Positions 43,690 through 53,805 of a DNA stretch of 64,000 bases are shown here, piece by piece. Positions within the stretch are counted from its first letter, which is position 1; each line of letters begins with the position of its first letter. The position numbers and the translations under genes were made by a program. Under the pieces are notes generated by a model. That model saw only the letters and a program-made list of their open reading frames with translations. It made no database searches and had not been told where the DNA came from. This DNA comes from Yamagishiella unicocca (taxonomy: Eukaryota > Chlorophyta > Chlorophyceae > Chlamydomonadales > Volvocaceae). Location of the stretch: positions 1,178,001 through 1,242,000 of the forward strand of contig BDSL01000001.1 of the NCBI GenBank assembly GCA_003116995.1, written 5' to 3'.

Positions 43690-46600
43690 CTACCTGGTTT
43701 CGCTGTCCTCCTCAAACACCAGCTGCTTGCCGGCTGCCACCGCAATGGCCTCCCGGATGACTATGGCCCACTCGCAGCACTCCTCCACACTGGCAGCCTG
43801 CGCACGATGGGAGGGGCATTCCGGGGGTGCGGAGGGGCATCACGGGCGCGCACTGGCGAGTGCACAGGCAGGCGGCGCACGGGGCGAATGCATCTGCCTG
43901 CGTGTTAGGACACCAAACCAAGCCACGGTCTGCCCCGGGCGGCTGCAAGGCCGGCAGCAGCTGCCTCGCAACACGCGGCGCGCACCAAAACACGGCTACA
44001 GGTGCCCCGCCCTCTAGGCCGGCTCCAAACCGGCACCACCGCCGGCTCCCACCTGGAACGTGACCCGCCGCGCTCGTATCCCGCCCAGCCAGCTGGAGCC
44101 CTTGGGCGCCTCCAGGATGTTGAACCGCGGTGCCTGCAGCGGGAGGGCCGCGCAGGGCACACGTGCGTTTACTGCTTGCGTCAGGAGTCCAGCACCCAGA
44201 AAATTACATCCACGCGTCGGCATCCATAGGGCGGCCATGCAGGGTGGCACGACTACCGGTAGTACCACGCGAGCGCAGGCGAATATGGTGACTAGGACTC
44301 CTCCTGCGACGTCGCTACGTCCCCCTGCTGCGCCCTCTCGCCTCAGCAGTGAGGCCTGCTCTCTGCCCACAGCCTCCTGCCCACCCACCTTGCCCGCCTC
44401 AAAGGTGCAGCGCTGCAGCGCGAGGCCGTCCAGTGGTCGCACGTCCTCCACGCGAGTGAACCAGTGCAGGTAGCCTGCGAGGGCGAGTGCAGCACGGGCG
44501 CGGTGACCCATGGGTTTGTGGTCAGCGTGGTGGGTGGGGCGTATGACCGCGACGACAGCAGCGAGGCATGGGCGGACAGGGCCAGCACGACGAAATGCCG
44601 GCGGTCAGAAACCCAGCAACTCCAACTCGCAAATCCACGATTCCCGCCCTACAATCTCAACCGGAGCTGCGAGGACCCCTGTCATCTCCCATCTGCCTTC
44701 CCCACTTTCAGAGCGGGGTAGGCAGGGAGGAACCCAGAGGAGGGGGGGGAGTAAAAGAGAATCCGCGAATCCACGGCCGACAAGCCGAGGTCGGTGACCA
44801 GGGGGGGCCCTGCGGGCGGTGACGCACCAGCTCGCGTCAGCACGAAGTGGCACTTGCGCCACCGCTCGCTGGCGGACTCCCAGATCTGCAGATCGCCCTG
44901 CCGCACGATCTCCGGGGAGCAAAACAGCTCGTGGCAGACGCTGTGCAGGCACTCCGCCTGGCGGGCAGCCAGACCCTCGGCGGTGCGCGTGGCGGCGGCG
45001 GCCATGTTGCGCAGCGTGTTAAGCTTCCCATCGGGCTGGATGGCGCGGAGGACCGACTGCACGGAGGGGTTGCGGGCGCGACTTGAGGTACTAACAGGCA
45101 GTGGAGCAAGAAAGGAAGCACGCAGAAGCGACGCGCACAGAGACGGAGGGGTGCGCGTTTCAACCCGTGGTCCATACATGGATGCTGGCGCAGTGCCAGA
45201 CTTGATGGCAGCGACTCGGGGCGCCGCACGTATAGCCGGGCCCCAGCTGCCACCTGCCGGCTGCCACCTGCCACGTCACCTGCGCTGACCCACCAGCCCG
45301 CCCCCACCGTGTGCCCAAAAACACGGCCATTCCTTTCCCAGACGCCCTGCACCGCGCGCCGCACACCCCACAGCCTCCACACCTACCGTCATGGTCTGGA
45401 GGTCCGTCTGCAGGGGCAGCAGCGCCGCGCGGTAGCTGTCCACTGCCACCGTCATCGCCTGCGTGACATTGCGGCGGTAGGGTGCCCCGGGGGGGGTCGA
45501 TGAAGACCCGTGAATGCCCGAAAAAACCCGTTTAGAACAGACGTTTTGAGATGCATGCTGGAGAACTGGGTTGGGGATACTAAAGCCGAAGGTCGGAAGG
45601 TGACCTTTGGGGGGCCGATAGTACCAGTCCGTAAGCGCCCAGGAATCCCTCTGCGACTTTCTCCGCACCACAAACGCTGCGGCATGGATCTCCGGCGCGA
45701 GGCCTGGGGGCAGGGTGAGGCGCCTACCTGCGTCGACAGTTCGAGCCGCTGCTGCTCCAGCTCCGTCACCCGCTGGAACCCCGTCTTCAGCAGAGTCCTC
45801 TCCCGGTCCTGCCACCGCTGCAACGTCTGCTGCTCCTGCACCAGCCGCCGCTCCGTGGCCCACGGATCCTCCTCTGGGCCGCGGGTCGGCTGCCGCCGTC
45901 GCCGCTCCGCCAGCACCGACTCGAAGCCCCTGCACGCCGTGACGTGATCCGCCAGCGCCGCCTTCAGCTGCTTGCGCGCCGCATCGATGTTGCGGTGCGC
46001 GGTGACCGCCTCCGTGGACACCTCCCGCGAGGCGGCCCGGTAGCGGGCTAGCAGCGCGGTCACGTCCTTAGCCATGCCGGTCAGCGTCGAGTAGAGCGGC
46101 CTGCGGGGACGCCGGAAGCAACAGGCAGCGCACCAGAAGCAGCACCGTGTGACGGGGCAGGGGATTGGAGTGGGGAGTGTGGAAGGGTGGTAAGGAGGAG
46201 GTTGCGCGCGAGGTACGGTAAGCCGCCTGCTTCCACAGCACCGACTATCCTGATGCGCGGTTTGCCGTGCGCGGCAGCGCCTCGTGAGGAAGGCCCGGGA
46301 GGTGGCTGCACGCAAAATACCGCGCGCCCAAGACTAACGCGAGGGCGGCCCTTGCAGCCGCATTACCCCGCACCCCACTCCCCCCCGCAAACAGAGCCCC
46401 GCCCGTCACTGGGGTTGCGGTGCGCCTCACCTAACCCTCCCCTACACACCATAAGCCGCAGTCCCCGCCCTGCGGGCCCCCCACACCGGCACCTGTAGCC
46501 CCACCCTGCGGGGCCCACCACCGGCATCAGCAGCCCTGTCCTGTGCGCCTGGTCCACTACGGCGGCCCCACCTGTGCGCCTGGTCCACTACGGAGGGCAC

Positions 46601-47698
46601 CCGCATGAGCGCCTCCCCCGCCGCCCGCAGCTCCCCGTCGTCCGCCTCCAGCCCCACCAGCCGCACCCGGGCGGCGGTGGCCATAGCGGCAGCGTACGCC
46701 GCCTCCGCCTGGCCCAGAGCCGTCAGCAGCGAGGCGAGGCCCTCCAGGATCCTGTGAGGACGACAGCGACAGCCAAGTATGCGAGCTGAGGTCCGTCGCC
46801 TAGGGCAGCGCCACTTCCGGAGGCAAGTTTGGGCGGTCTAGGCGCCTGGAGGAGCCCGTGCTGCCGGGTGAGATCGCACCCGCGCCCGCGGCTGGGCTGT
46901 CGGCAATGATTGTCCTGCAGGGTCCACGTGCGGACTGTGCATGTGCCCCCGGGCGAAGCGCCGCTGGGCCAGACGCTTGGGGTCGCAAGTACGCCGAAGC
47001 GTGTTTGCGGGCCTCCCGCAACGGCGACCCCGACCCTCCTGCCGGTGCTGTTCATCATGTAGTCATATATTCGACACATGGACTCGCGAGGGCGCTGTTT
47101 ACTTGCGCATGCCATGAGCGCAGGACATGTATCCGGACGCATTCTGGGCTTTCGTACACTAGGCGTGCGTGCCAGCGTATATGCCCATGTTTGCCTACCA
47201 TGACCTACTCCTTATGACAATTGCATACGCGCGTCGCCAGCGTTGCCCCAGCCCCCACAACTGCGTGCTGGATACCTTCCCCAGTAGCTATGCCTCTTCT
47301 ACTTTGCCGGTTGGCCAGTTCTTCTCCACCCCCACGCCTTCTTGTCCAAGGCAATACTTGGGCCAATGCGCAACCCGCCCCGCCCCAGCCCAGCTACCTG
47401 CAGCTGTTTTCGAGCCGCTCCGTGACGCGGCCCGCCAGCTCCCGATTTACTTTGCTCTCCTCCTCCACGTCATCCTCCATGGCCGCCACAGCGGCCCGGT
47501 GCCGCGCGATCTCCGCGTCGAACACGCCGATGGATGAAACGGAGGCAAAGAGCTGGCTGGAGAGGCTGTAGCCGTCACGCATGCCAGCAGCCACGTTCAA
47601 GCCGTTGGTGCCATGGTGGCCGTGGCTGCCGGTGCCGCCACTGCTGCTGCAGCTTTGACCATCTTCGGAGACCGCACCAATAGCCGCAGCCGCAGCTG
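43690..47698 (-). CDS. Coiled-coil (BAR/F-BAR-like) plus PH domain protein, 5' end unresolved
   Basis: Resolved exons in transcript order: 47398-47698, 46572-46751, 45728-46100, 45387-45458, 44828-45056, 44389-44474, 44053-44133, 43690-43797, all phase-consistent. Exons 1-4 encode a long, charged helical region (IARHRAAVAAMEDDVEEESK, AEAAYAAAMATAARV, ALLARYRAASREVSTEA, RVTELEQQRLELSTQ) of BAR/F-BAR character. Then comes a C-terminal PH domain built over four exons (VRQGDLQIWESASERWRKCH, FVLTRAGYLHWF, RCTFEAGKAPRFNIL, VTFQAASVEECCEWAIVIRE). It is likely a membrane-curvature or phosphoinositide-binding adaptor in trafficking. The resolved part begins mid-codon, so at least one more exon lies 5'. 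Candidates are near 48,260-48,350 (ending at a CCA|GTGCGC donor at about 48,260) and 48,610-48,745 (SPKFAEPFALSQITRNVSV). PH call firm, BAR call moderate. Confidence 0.75.
45525..45600 (+). repeat. Dispersed repeat shared with SurE intron hairpin
   Basis: GACGTTTTGAGATGCATGCT, then GGAGAACTGGGTT...GATACTAAAGCCG. The reverse complement of 11,545-11,570 reads CGTTTTGAGGTGCATGGTGG and that of 11,640-11,720 reads TTTTGGAGTTGCATGCTGGA...GATATGCAAAGCC. So three related copies exist, all intronic. Confidence 0.6.
46541..46593. repeat. Direct duplication flanking a BAR/PH gene splice donor
   Basis: CTGTGCGCCTGGTCCACTAC plus two bases occurs at 46,541-46,562 and 46,572-46,593. The right copy contains the end of the exon and its donor (GCACAG|GTGGGG on the minus strand); the left copy repeats the exon-end sequence inside the intron, with a second CACAG-like site. 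Confidence 0.8.
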
Positions 47699-49192
47699 CT
47701 GGTGATGAGGCGGGCAGAAGGCAGCGATGGATGGAAAAGGGTTTCAGTACACACACAGACAGACCGCCACCAAGAGTGGTGTGCTCTGACTGGTATTGTA
47801 AGCACCAAGCGCCGCGGACAGCCGCTGATGCGGTTGGCCGGCTCTCAGCCCATGAGGACAACTGCGTGTCCCCGAGCCCTCAGTGCACTTTCCTGCCCGA
47901 GGCGGAAGCCGCCATTTCAATCCCACGCAGGAGAGGGTAGCCGTGCTTCTTTGGAGACAGGGGTGCAGTAGCGGTGTGAGTTTGTTTAGTGCTGCCATTG
48001 GCGAACGATAGCCCGAACAGCGAACCTGCCGCCGTGTGACTGTTCCCGGCTGCCTGACGCGTCCGGGGGAAGAACGATCGAGCGACCTACCCGTTGTGAG
48101 TTGGAGTCTAGTAGGGGTTTTGGGAAATGCGGCCCTTTGAGCTTAACTCTTCTTGGGACTGCTGGTGCATTTGTGGAGACGCTGTCAAACTGGCAGGCGC
48201 CCCTGTGCTGCAAGGACTAGGGGGGGGGGCAGCTTTCCCACCGAGACGCGGGCGCGCACTGGCTGGGTTGCTATCTTTGCGGACCGCCCCAGCTGCTGAT
48301 GTGGCAGGCTGAGGTCTTCTTTTGAGAAGCTGTCGCTGCAAACCCTTGCTGCAAGGCATATGATGGAGCAGACTCTCGGCCCCTCACGCCCCTCTCCTTA
48401 TGGGAGAGGGCTTCGGCGGCTTTTCCGTTAGGGCAGGGTAGCTGCCCTTGGCCAGCGTCAGGCCCGGTCAGATGATGTACCCACACCTGAACCCGCGCCC
48501 ACGCACGCCCTCCGCGGGCCGTCCCCTCGTCAACCTCCTCCCCACGCACCCCAGTGCCCCACCCATGCCTCCAGGGACACAGTCGCCTGCAGCCCCGACC
48601 CTCTGACCCACCCGACGCGTAGCTCTCGCTGAGCCCGCCACATGAAGCGACGTCCATCTCTCGCCTCGCCGCCCGGCCAACGCTGACGTTGCGGGTGATC
48701 TGGCTGAGGGCAAACGGCTCCGCAAACTTGGGACTGGCCCTGTGGGCAAGGGAGGCATGTTGAGGGTGCGGCAGGAGCCAGGCAGGGGATAGCTCAGCAA
48801 AGGCGCCTTTCAGGGGCGGTGCTAGCGAGCAACCACCCTCACCACCGTAATTCTCACGAGGTGTGGGCGCTAACGGGTCGGTGCTACATGGATAGGGTAA
48901 GTCGACGATTGACGCAGTGCGGGGAAACTTCGTCCTGCGATAGTCGCCGGAGCTGGAGCTGGACGACGGCCCAACTTCCAATCCTACTTGAAGTGTGGTG
49001 ATCAAGAAGCTGACAAATAGCTCGGCAGCGCCATTCATGCCAAATTTGGGTTCGCGTGAGGCCGTAACGCCCAACCCCTGCCGCGTTCAACCCAGCCCGG
49101 ATTCGGGCGTGAGGTAAAACTGACCGCGAAAATCATTCGTCGAGCACGCTATCGACGTACGTGATGGCATTTACCCAAACGTCTGAGCTTAC
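47699..49192. other. Probable 5' exons/introns of the BAR/PH gene, not resolved
   Basis: On the minus strand there are splice-compatible coding-like pieces at about 48,610-48,745 (acceptor CCCACAG; FAEPFALSQITRNVSVGRAA) and around 49,000-49,050 (GAAELFVSFLITTLQ with donor CAA|GTAGGA). A long Ser/Pro/Gln-rich frame spans 48,108-48,359. I could not join them with consistent phase, so no CDS is called. Confidence 0.35.
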
Positions 49193-49550
49193 TTGAGCAG
49201 CATTTCCGCGAGGACGTTCGCGTCTAACTCCTCGAGTTCGTGACCCTGCTCATAAAATCCATTTTTTACACGTACGCCACTTTTTATGGTAATGGGAGGG
49301 CTGCGGCATGCCGTCCTGGCCGCTACGCAATTCTCCTCCAGGTCCACGTCGACAGCGTGGGTCACCACTCTCGGAGGGGGCTCCTGTCACAAAATCGTGA
49401 CATTAGATTTTTTGCTCTCTGCTGGTATTCCCCTTGCCTTATGCGTAATAGGGCGCACCTCACTGCCCGAAGTGCAACAACCTTCTCCATCACTAGCTCC
49501 TGAAATGCCGGGACCTTCTCGATTATCAGGACGCTCCATTGTCATTAGTC
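49193..49550 (-). CDS. Two putative coding exons of an unrecognised gene
   Basis: Exon 49193-49383 has a good acceptor (TGTGACAG) and donor (CTCAA|GTAAGC) and encodes EPPPRVVTHAVDVDLEENCV, then FYEQGHELEELDANVLAEML. It joins in phase 0 to an upstream exon ending at 49,464 (donor GGGCA|GTGAGG) that encodes LIIEKVPAFQELVMEKVVAL. The protein is unfamiliar. It may be the 5' end of the BAR/PH gene or a separate minus-strand gene. Start and end are not determined. Confidence 0.4.
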
Positions 49551-50685
49551 AAGTCTTCAGTATGTCCAGGGCGGGAACCAAGAAATGAAAGAGTCCCGAG
49601 CTATGTTTCGAAAATCGCGATGCTAGCTAACAAGGATTAAACTATTATTTGCCAATTACGATCGAAATGTATTCACTTCTTACACATGCTATTAAAGGCC
49701 GTGGGTTGGAACCGGCCTGGTACATTTCACGTCAGTCGGGGTCGTACAGGCCCTTACAGGCGGGAGCCTTGGCAGGCCCCGATCCTGCCACCCAGCTCAC
49801 GCTGTTAACGCAGGACTGTACACCTAAGCACAAGGTCATCGCAGAGGACATGATGGTTGTGTGACGTTGATCGATCATGCCGGTTTTAACACCTTTTACG
49901 GCCTTTCTGCTGCCTTGACTTCAGCTGTCAAACTTTCAGCTGTAATCTGCACGTAGGCACTACGTTTTCAGCGGCTGCCATTTGGCTTTGCATGTACCGA
50001 CCATAACAAGCACGTTTTGCTCCTACATACACGCGCCAGGATTGCACGCGCCCTTACATGGCTCTTCCGCAGGGGCATCGACCGTTGTTTTGTCCGCCAA
50101 CAAGCTGCGCACATACACGCATACACACGTCGCTTTTTATATTTGTACCAAGACACGCACGATTATTACTTCCATGGCAACCGGGGATTTGACCGTTTCG
50201 CCTCATGCGCGAACACGAACCTGTTCCCACACGCAGACCAAGGGCCTCCCGGCGGAGGCGCGATCCGCGACGTCGCACACATGCCCTTCAGCCCCAGACC
50301 CCTCAACAATCTGAACAGGTGGGAACATACCGAATGACGGGGACTGCTGAGACCACAAAAGGAGAGCCTCCTGGGTCCGGCCCTGCTGCTGCTGCCAGGG
50401 ACTCTCACACGCACCCACCCAAACGCTCAAACAAAGCAGCCCCCCTCCCCGGACCCGAATGCAGTAGCTGCCATAGGACGTTCAGCAGCATTGTAACCCC
50501 TAAACCATTATCAGCAAGCATCTGGCCCGCCGTACAATCCCAAAACATCCTCAGGAAAACGTCATTCCGGTCAATCGTGTAACCCTGAACCTCACGCAAT
50601 CCAGCCCGAGCCAGCCGAGCCCATACCACCCCGCCCACGCCCAAGCTAACCTTCCCGTCCTTTCCCCCTTTCAAATCCCGCACCC
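49551..50685. other. Stretch without a confident gene
   Basis: It contains a minus-strand open frame at about 50,455-50,582 (see separate entry) and a plus-strand frame ending at 50,337 (YLYQDTHDYYFHGNRGFDRF...); neither could be extended or recognised. A TTACA near 50,054 could be the poly(A) signal of the LHC-like gene. Confidence 0.45.
50405..50582 (-). other. Orphan open exon downstream of the LHC-like gene
   Basis: After an acceptor-like GAGGTTCAG on the minus strand the frame reads GYTIDRNDVFLRMFWDCTAG and then QMLADNGLGVTMLLNVLWQL, with more balanced base use than its neighbours. It could be a third exon of the LHC-like gene (via a phase 0 donor ACGGAG|GTGGCG in exon 2, skipping its stop), or unrelated. 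Confidence 0.3.
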
Positions 50686-53516
50686 CTACCACCACAACCA
50701 CAACCAGTCCCACAGCCCCGGACGGCCGCCGTGCCGCGCCGCCGCCGCCGCCACCTCCGTCGCCGGGCCCTGCGCGCCCGCCGCCGCGCCCACCGCCCAC
50801 TCCCGCAGCTGCTGAACCACGGGTCGGTGCGCCGGGTCCGCCGCCTCCTGCACCACCGCCCACACGAACCCCACCATCGCCACCCGGCCCAGCCAGCGGT
50901 GCGCCCGCGGGCTCATCAGCAGCCCCCGCGTCTTCATCCGGGGCTGCAGCTGCTGGTGCACCGCCGTCAGCAGCACCAGCAGAGCGAAGGCCGCTGGGAT
51001 GCTTAGCGGCCTCTGGCCCAGCTGCTGCACCAGGGTGGTCCCGCTGCCCGCCTCCTGAGCCAGTCCAGCAGCCAGGCCAATCAGCGCCAGACGGCCGTTC
51101 AGGATCTCCACCGGCCGCCATAGTGCCAGCTGCGCAGGCGGGGGAGGCGGGGCCGGGAGGGTTGGCAGCAGCGGGAGGACGTGGCCGCGGGGGGTCATAA
51201 TAATAGAACCGGTCACGCGACTGGGGAAATGTAGCGTGTGCATAGCCTTCGGACACCGGGACCGCGGGGGGGGAATGGGAGAAAGGTGGGGTGGGGAGGG
51301 GAGGGTTCAGCGGGTTAATGCGGCGGCGGCGGCCTCGCGCCGCACCCCACCTAGCAAACAGGTCGCCCACTAGGCTATCGGTGGCTTCTTCTCTTCTTCT
51401 CATCTTGTGACAAACACGCGTCTCCACGCCGCCCTACCTGCGTCCGCAGGAGGTGCAGCTGTATCCGCAGCACCGTCACCTGCAGCGCCACGTGCGCCAC
51501 CGGGTGGTTCCCCGCCCACTCCTCCAGGGGGGCCGCCAGCGCCGCCTGTTCCTCCGCGCTGCTAGCCAGGCGGCTCAGGGCTTCCTGCGCCTGCGCCATG
51601 GTGTGGATCTGGATCTGGATCTGCATTGGCCCGCCGTCAGCAACGACGCCGGTGCTGCCCACGGCATCCGCTGCCGGAGAGCCGTTGCTCTCCCCTGACA
51701 CAACGGTGGGCTCAGCTGCCGTCTGCGGACCCTGCGGACGCTGCGGGCGCCGATGTCTGCCCAGCAGCCTCCGCAGCGCAAGGCTCGCCAGGGCTGCTGT
51801 CCAGCCGGATCCCGGGAGCCGGGAGCCGGCGGAAGGGGCAACTGGGTCAGCACCCGGGTGGCCGGGTGGGTCAGGGGGAAGCGACGGCGACGGCGGCGGC
51901 TGGGTTTGCAGGACTGGCGGCGGACGGGATCGGTTTGTGCTGGGGATGAGTCTGGGAGGAACCGGGGAGACCCATGCGCGCGCCGGCGCTGGCTGCTGCA
52001 GCTGCTGCTGCTGCTGCTGTTGTTGCTGGAGCTGCAGCTGCTGCTGAGGTGGCGCCCAGGGGTCCGCGGGCGGCGCAGCACCCGCGACCGGGGCGCCACC
52101 TGGAGCTGTCGTCCGCGAAGCTGACCGCGGGATCATGCCGGGTGGTGTTGGAGGTGCTGTGCTGACGGAGCCGCCAGCTGCGGCCCGGGCAGCCGCGTCC
52201 TCCGCCGCAGTCGCCGCAGTCGCCGCCGCGGCGCCGCGACCCTTCCGCAGCACCTCCTTGTAGCGCTGACCCAGATCGGCGGCCGGCCGAACGCCCCGCG
52301 GCAGCAGCAGCCCAGCGGCGGCGCCGTGCAGGGCGCTCAGTGCGGTCAGAGAGGCACCCAGCCCCGGAGGGCGGCTCCCGTGTCCGACCCGCTCGCAGTC
52401 GCCGACGCCAGGACTGTGGCTATCGACACCGCCGCTGCTGCGGTCGCGGCCCTGCGCGGCGGCGGCGGGGTCGGCGCCGTTGAGGCCGCCGCGGCCATCG
52501 GCACCGTCCAGGCTGCCGTGCAACGTCGAGTGGCGGTCGCTGTCCAGGGGGAGGGGGCCGTGCAGCGTCGTGTGGCGGTCGCTGCTGAACGCTCGGTGGT
52601 GCAGGAGGTGCTGCTGGAGGGCCGCCCGCGCTGCCTCGATGGGCGGGGCCGGCGGGGGGGCGGGGCCAGTGGTTGGAGGCGGGCTCTCGCGAGGGTGGAG
52701 TGACGAGAGGGCAGCGGGGGGTTCCTCCTCCGAACAGCACGGCAGCCCCGGAAGGTCCTCATGTTGGCACTGGTGCGGCTGGGGTTGCGCCAGCTGCAGC
52801 TGCGGTGTCTGGCTGGTGAAGGGAGGGAGCTGCGCGGACGCAGTGGCTTCGGGCGCCAGGTCGGTTTGTGGTGCGCCGTTGCTGGTCGAGGCCAGGGAGA
52901 GTTCGATGCGGTGCCCTGCTTGAAAGGCATCCAGTTGGTCATCATCCGCCCGCGTCGCACTTTTCGCTAGGCCTGGGAGTGGGGACTCGCTCTGGCTGAT
53001 ACTATCGGCATCGCTGCAGCTGGAACTACTGTCATGGCGCAGCGGCTCTGCGATGTCGCCTGGAGCTTCCTCCTTTTGAGGAGCGCGCGCTGTTGCTGTG
53101 TCGTCATCGCTGTCGGAAGCGACGGCAGGAGCGCACCAGACAGGATCCGCGCGGTCGCTGCTACCTTCTCCTCCCAGGCCAGTTCGGCTGGTCAGGCCTT
53201 CCTCACCATATGCGTCTGTTGCGTTGTTACGGTGCGGTTGAGCTGGACTTACGTCAGGAGTGGTGCCGGAGACCTCGCAGCGCGCCTGCTGCTGAAGCGC
53301 AGACTGTTCGGCTTTGTCATGTTCTGTGGCGGTGTGTTGGTTGCCGTTGTTGTGCGAAGCTGCGACGATGCAGCAGCGTGGGCTCGGACGGCCGCCGAGG
53401 TGGGCGGAATTGTTGCTGTTGCGGAACGCGCGGCGTGAAGGGATGGCGAGCGCGAGCATCCTGCTAATGCGAATCAGAAAGAGTATTGGCCTAGGTAGCT
53501 GCTGTCGGGCTCCCAT
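50686..53516 (-). CDS. LHC/ELIP-like membrane protein with 690-aa disordered N-terminal extension
   Basis: Exons 51438-53516 and 50686-51129, phase 0; 840 aa. The start MGARQQLPRPILFLIRISRM followed by Arg/Ser/Ala residues looks like a plastid transit peptide. About 640 residues of Ser/Pro/Gln/Ala-rich low complexity follow (including a 9-Gln run), then three hydrophobic helices. Helix 1 is VEILNGRLALIGLAAGLAQE with the chlorophyll-binding ExxNGR; helix 2 is SIPAAFALLVLLTAV; helix 3 is HRWLGRVAMVGFVWAVVQEA, where the expected Glu and Asn are His and Leu. The arrangement resembles ELIP/LHC-like stress proteins in the thylakoid, which are normally about 150-250 aa. The extreme C-terminus runs into a TGG/TTG repeat. 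An alternative third exon is noted separately. Confidence 0.75.
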
Positions 53517-53805
53517 CCCATGCTAATAAATCCCGAGTAGTTACGGTACGCCTCACCCACCCGACATGTCGCGGCAGGTCGGTCGGGTCGGGCACTGCGC
53601 TCAGCCTTCGCACCTTCGGCCGCACGCACCTCCCTAACAACCCAAATCTCTCACCTCAACTGTGCGACGGACGAGGCCGCCCAAGCATGCGCTCCATCGC
53701 ATGACTACACGAAATCCGGTGACCCATGGGTCGGTCCAACCGATAACGGCAACCCTCAACCCAAAACAACATACTCCTCCACCACACACACCTGAGTTCC
53801 GCAAA

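Noticed and set aside
43238..44017. A 259-codon plus-strand frame over the BAR/PH 3' end
   Set aside because: Antisense to the last PH-domain exons, no family motif, composition explained by GC-rich antisense.
52420..52960. Arg/Pro-rich frames in other phases of the LHC-like leader
   Set aside because: Shadow frames of one continuous 693-codon open frame; no independent splice or motif support.
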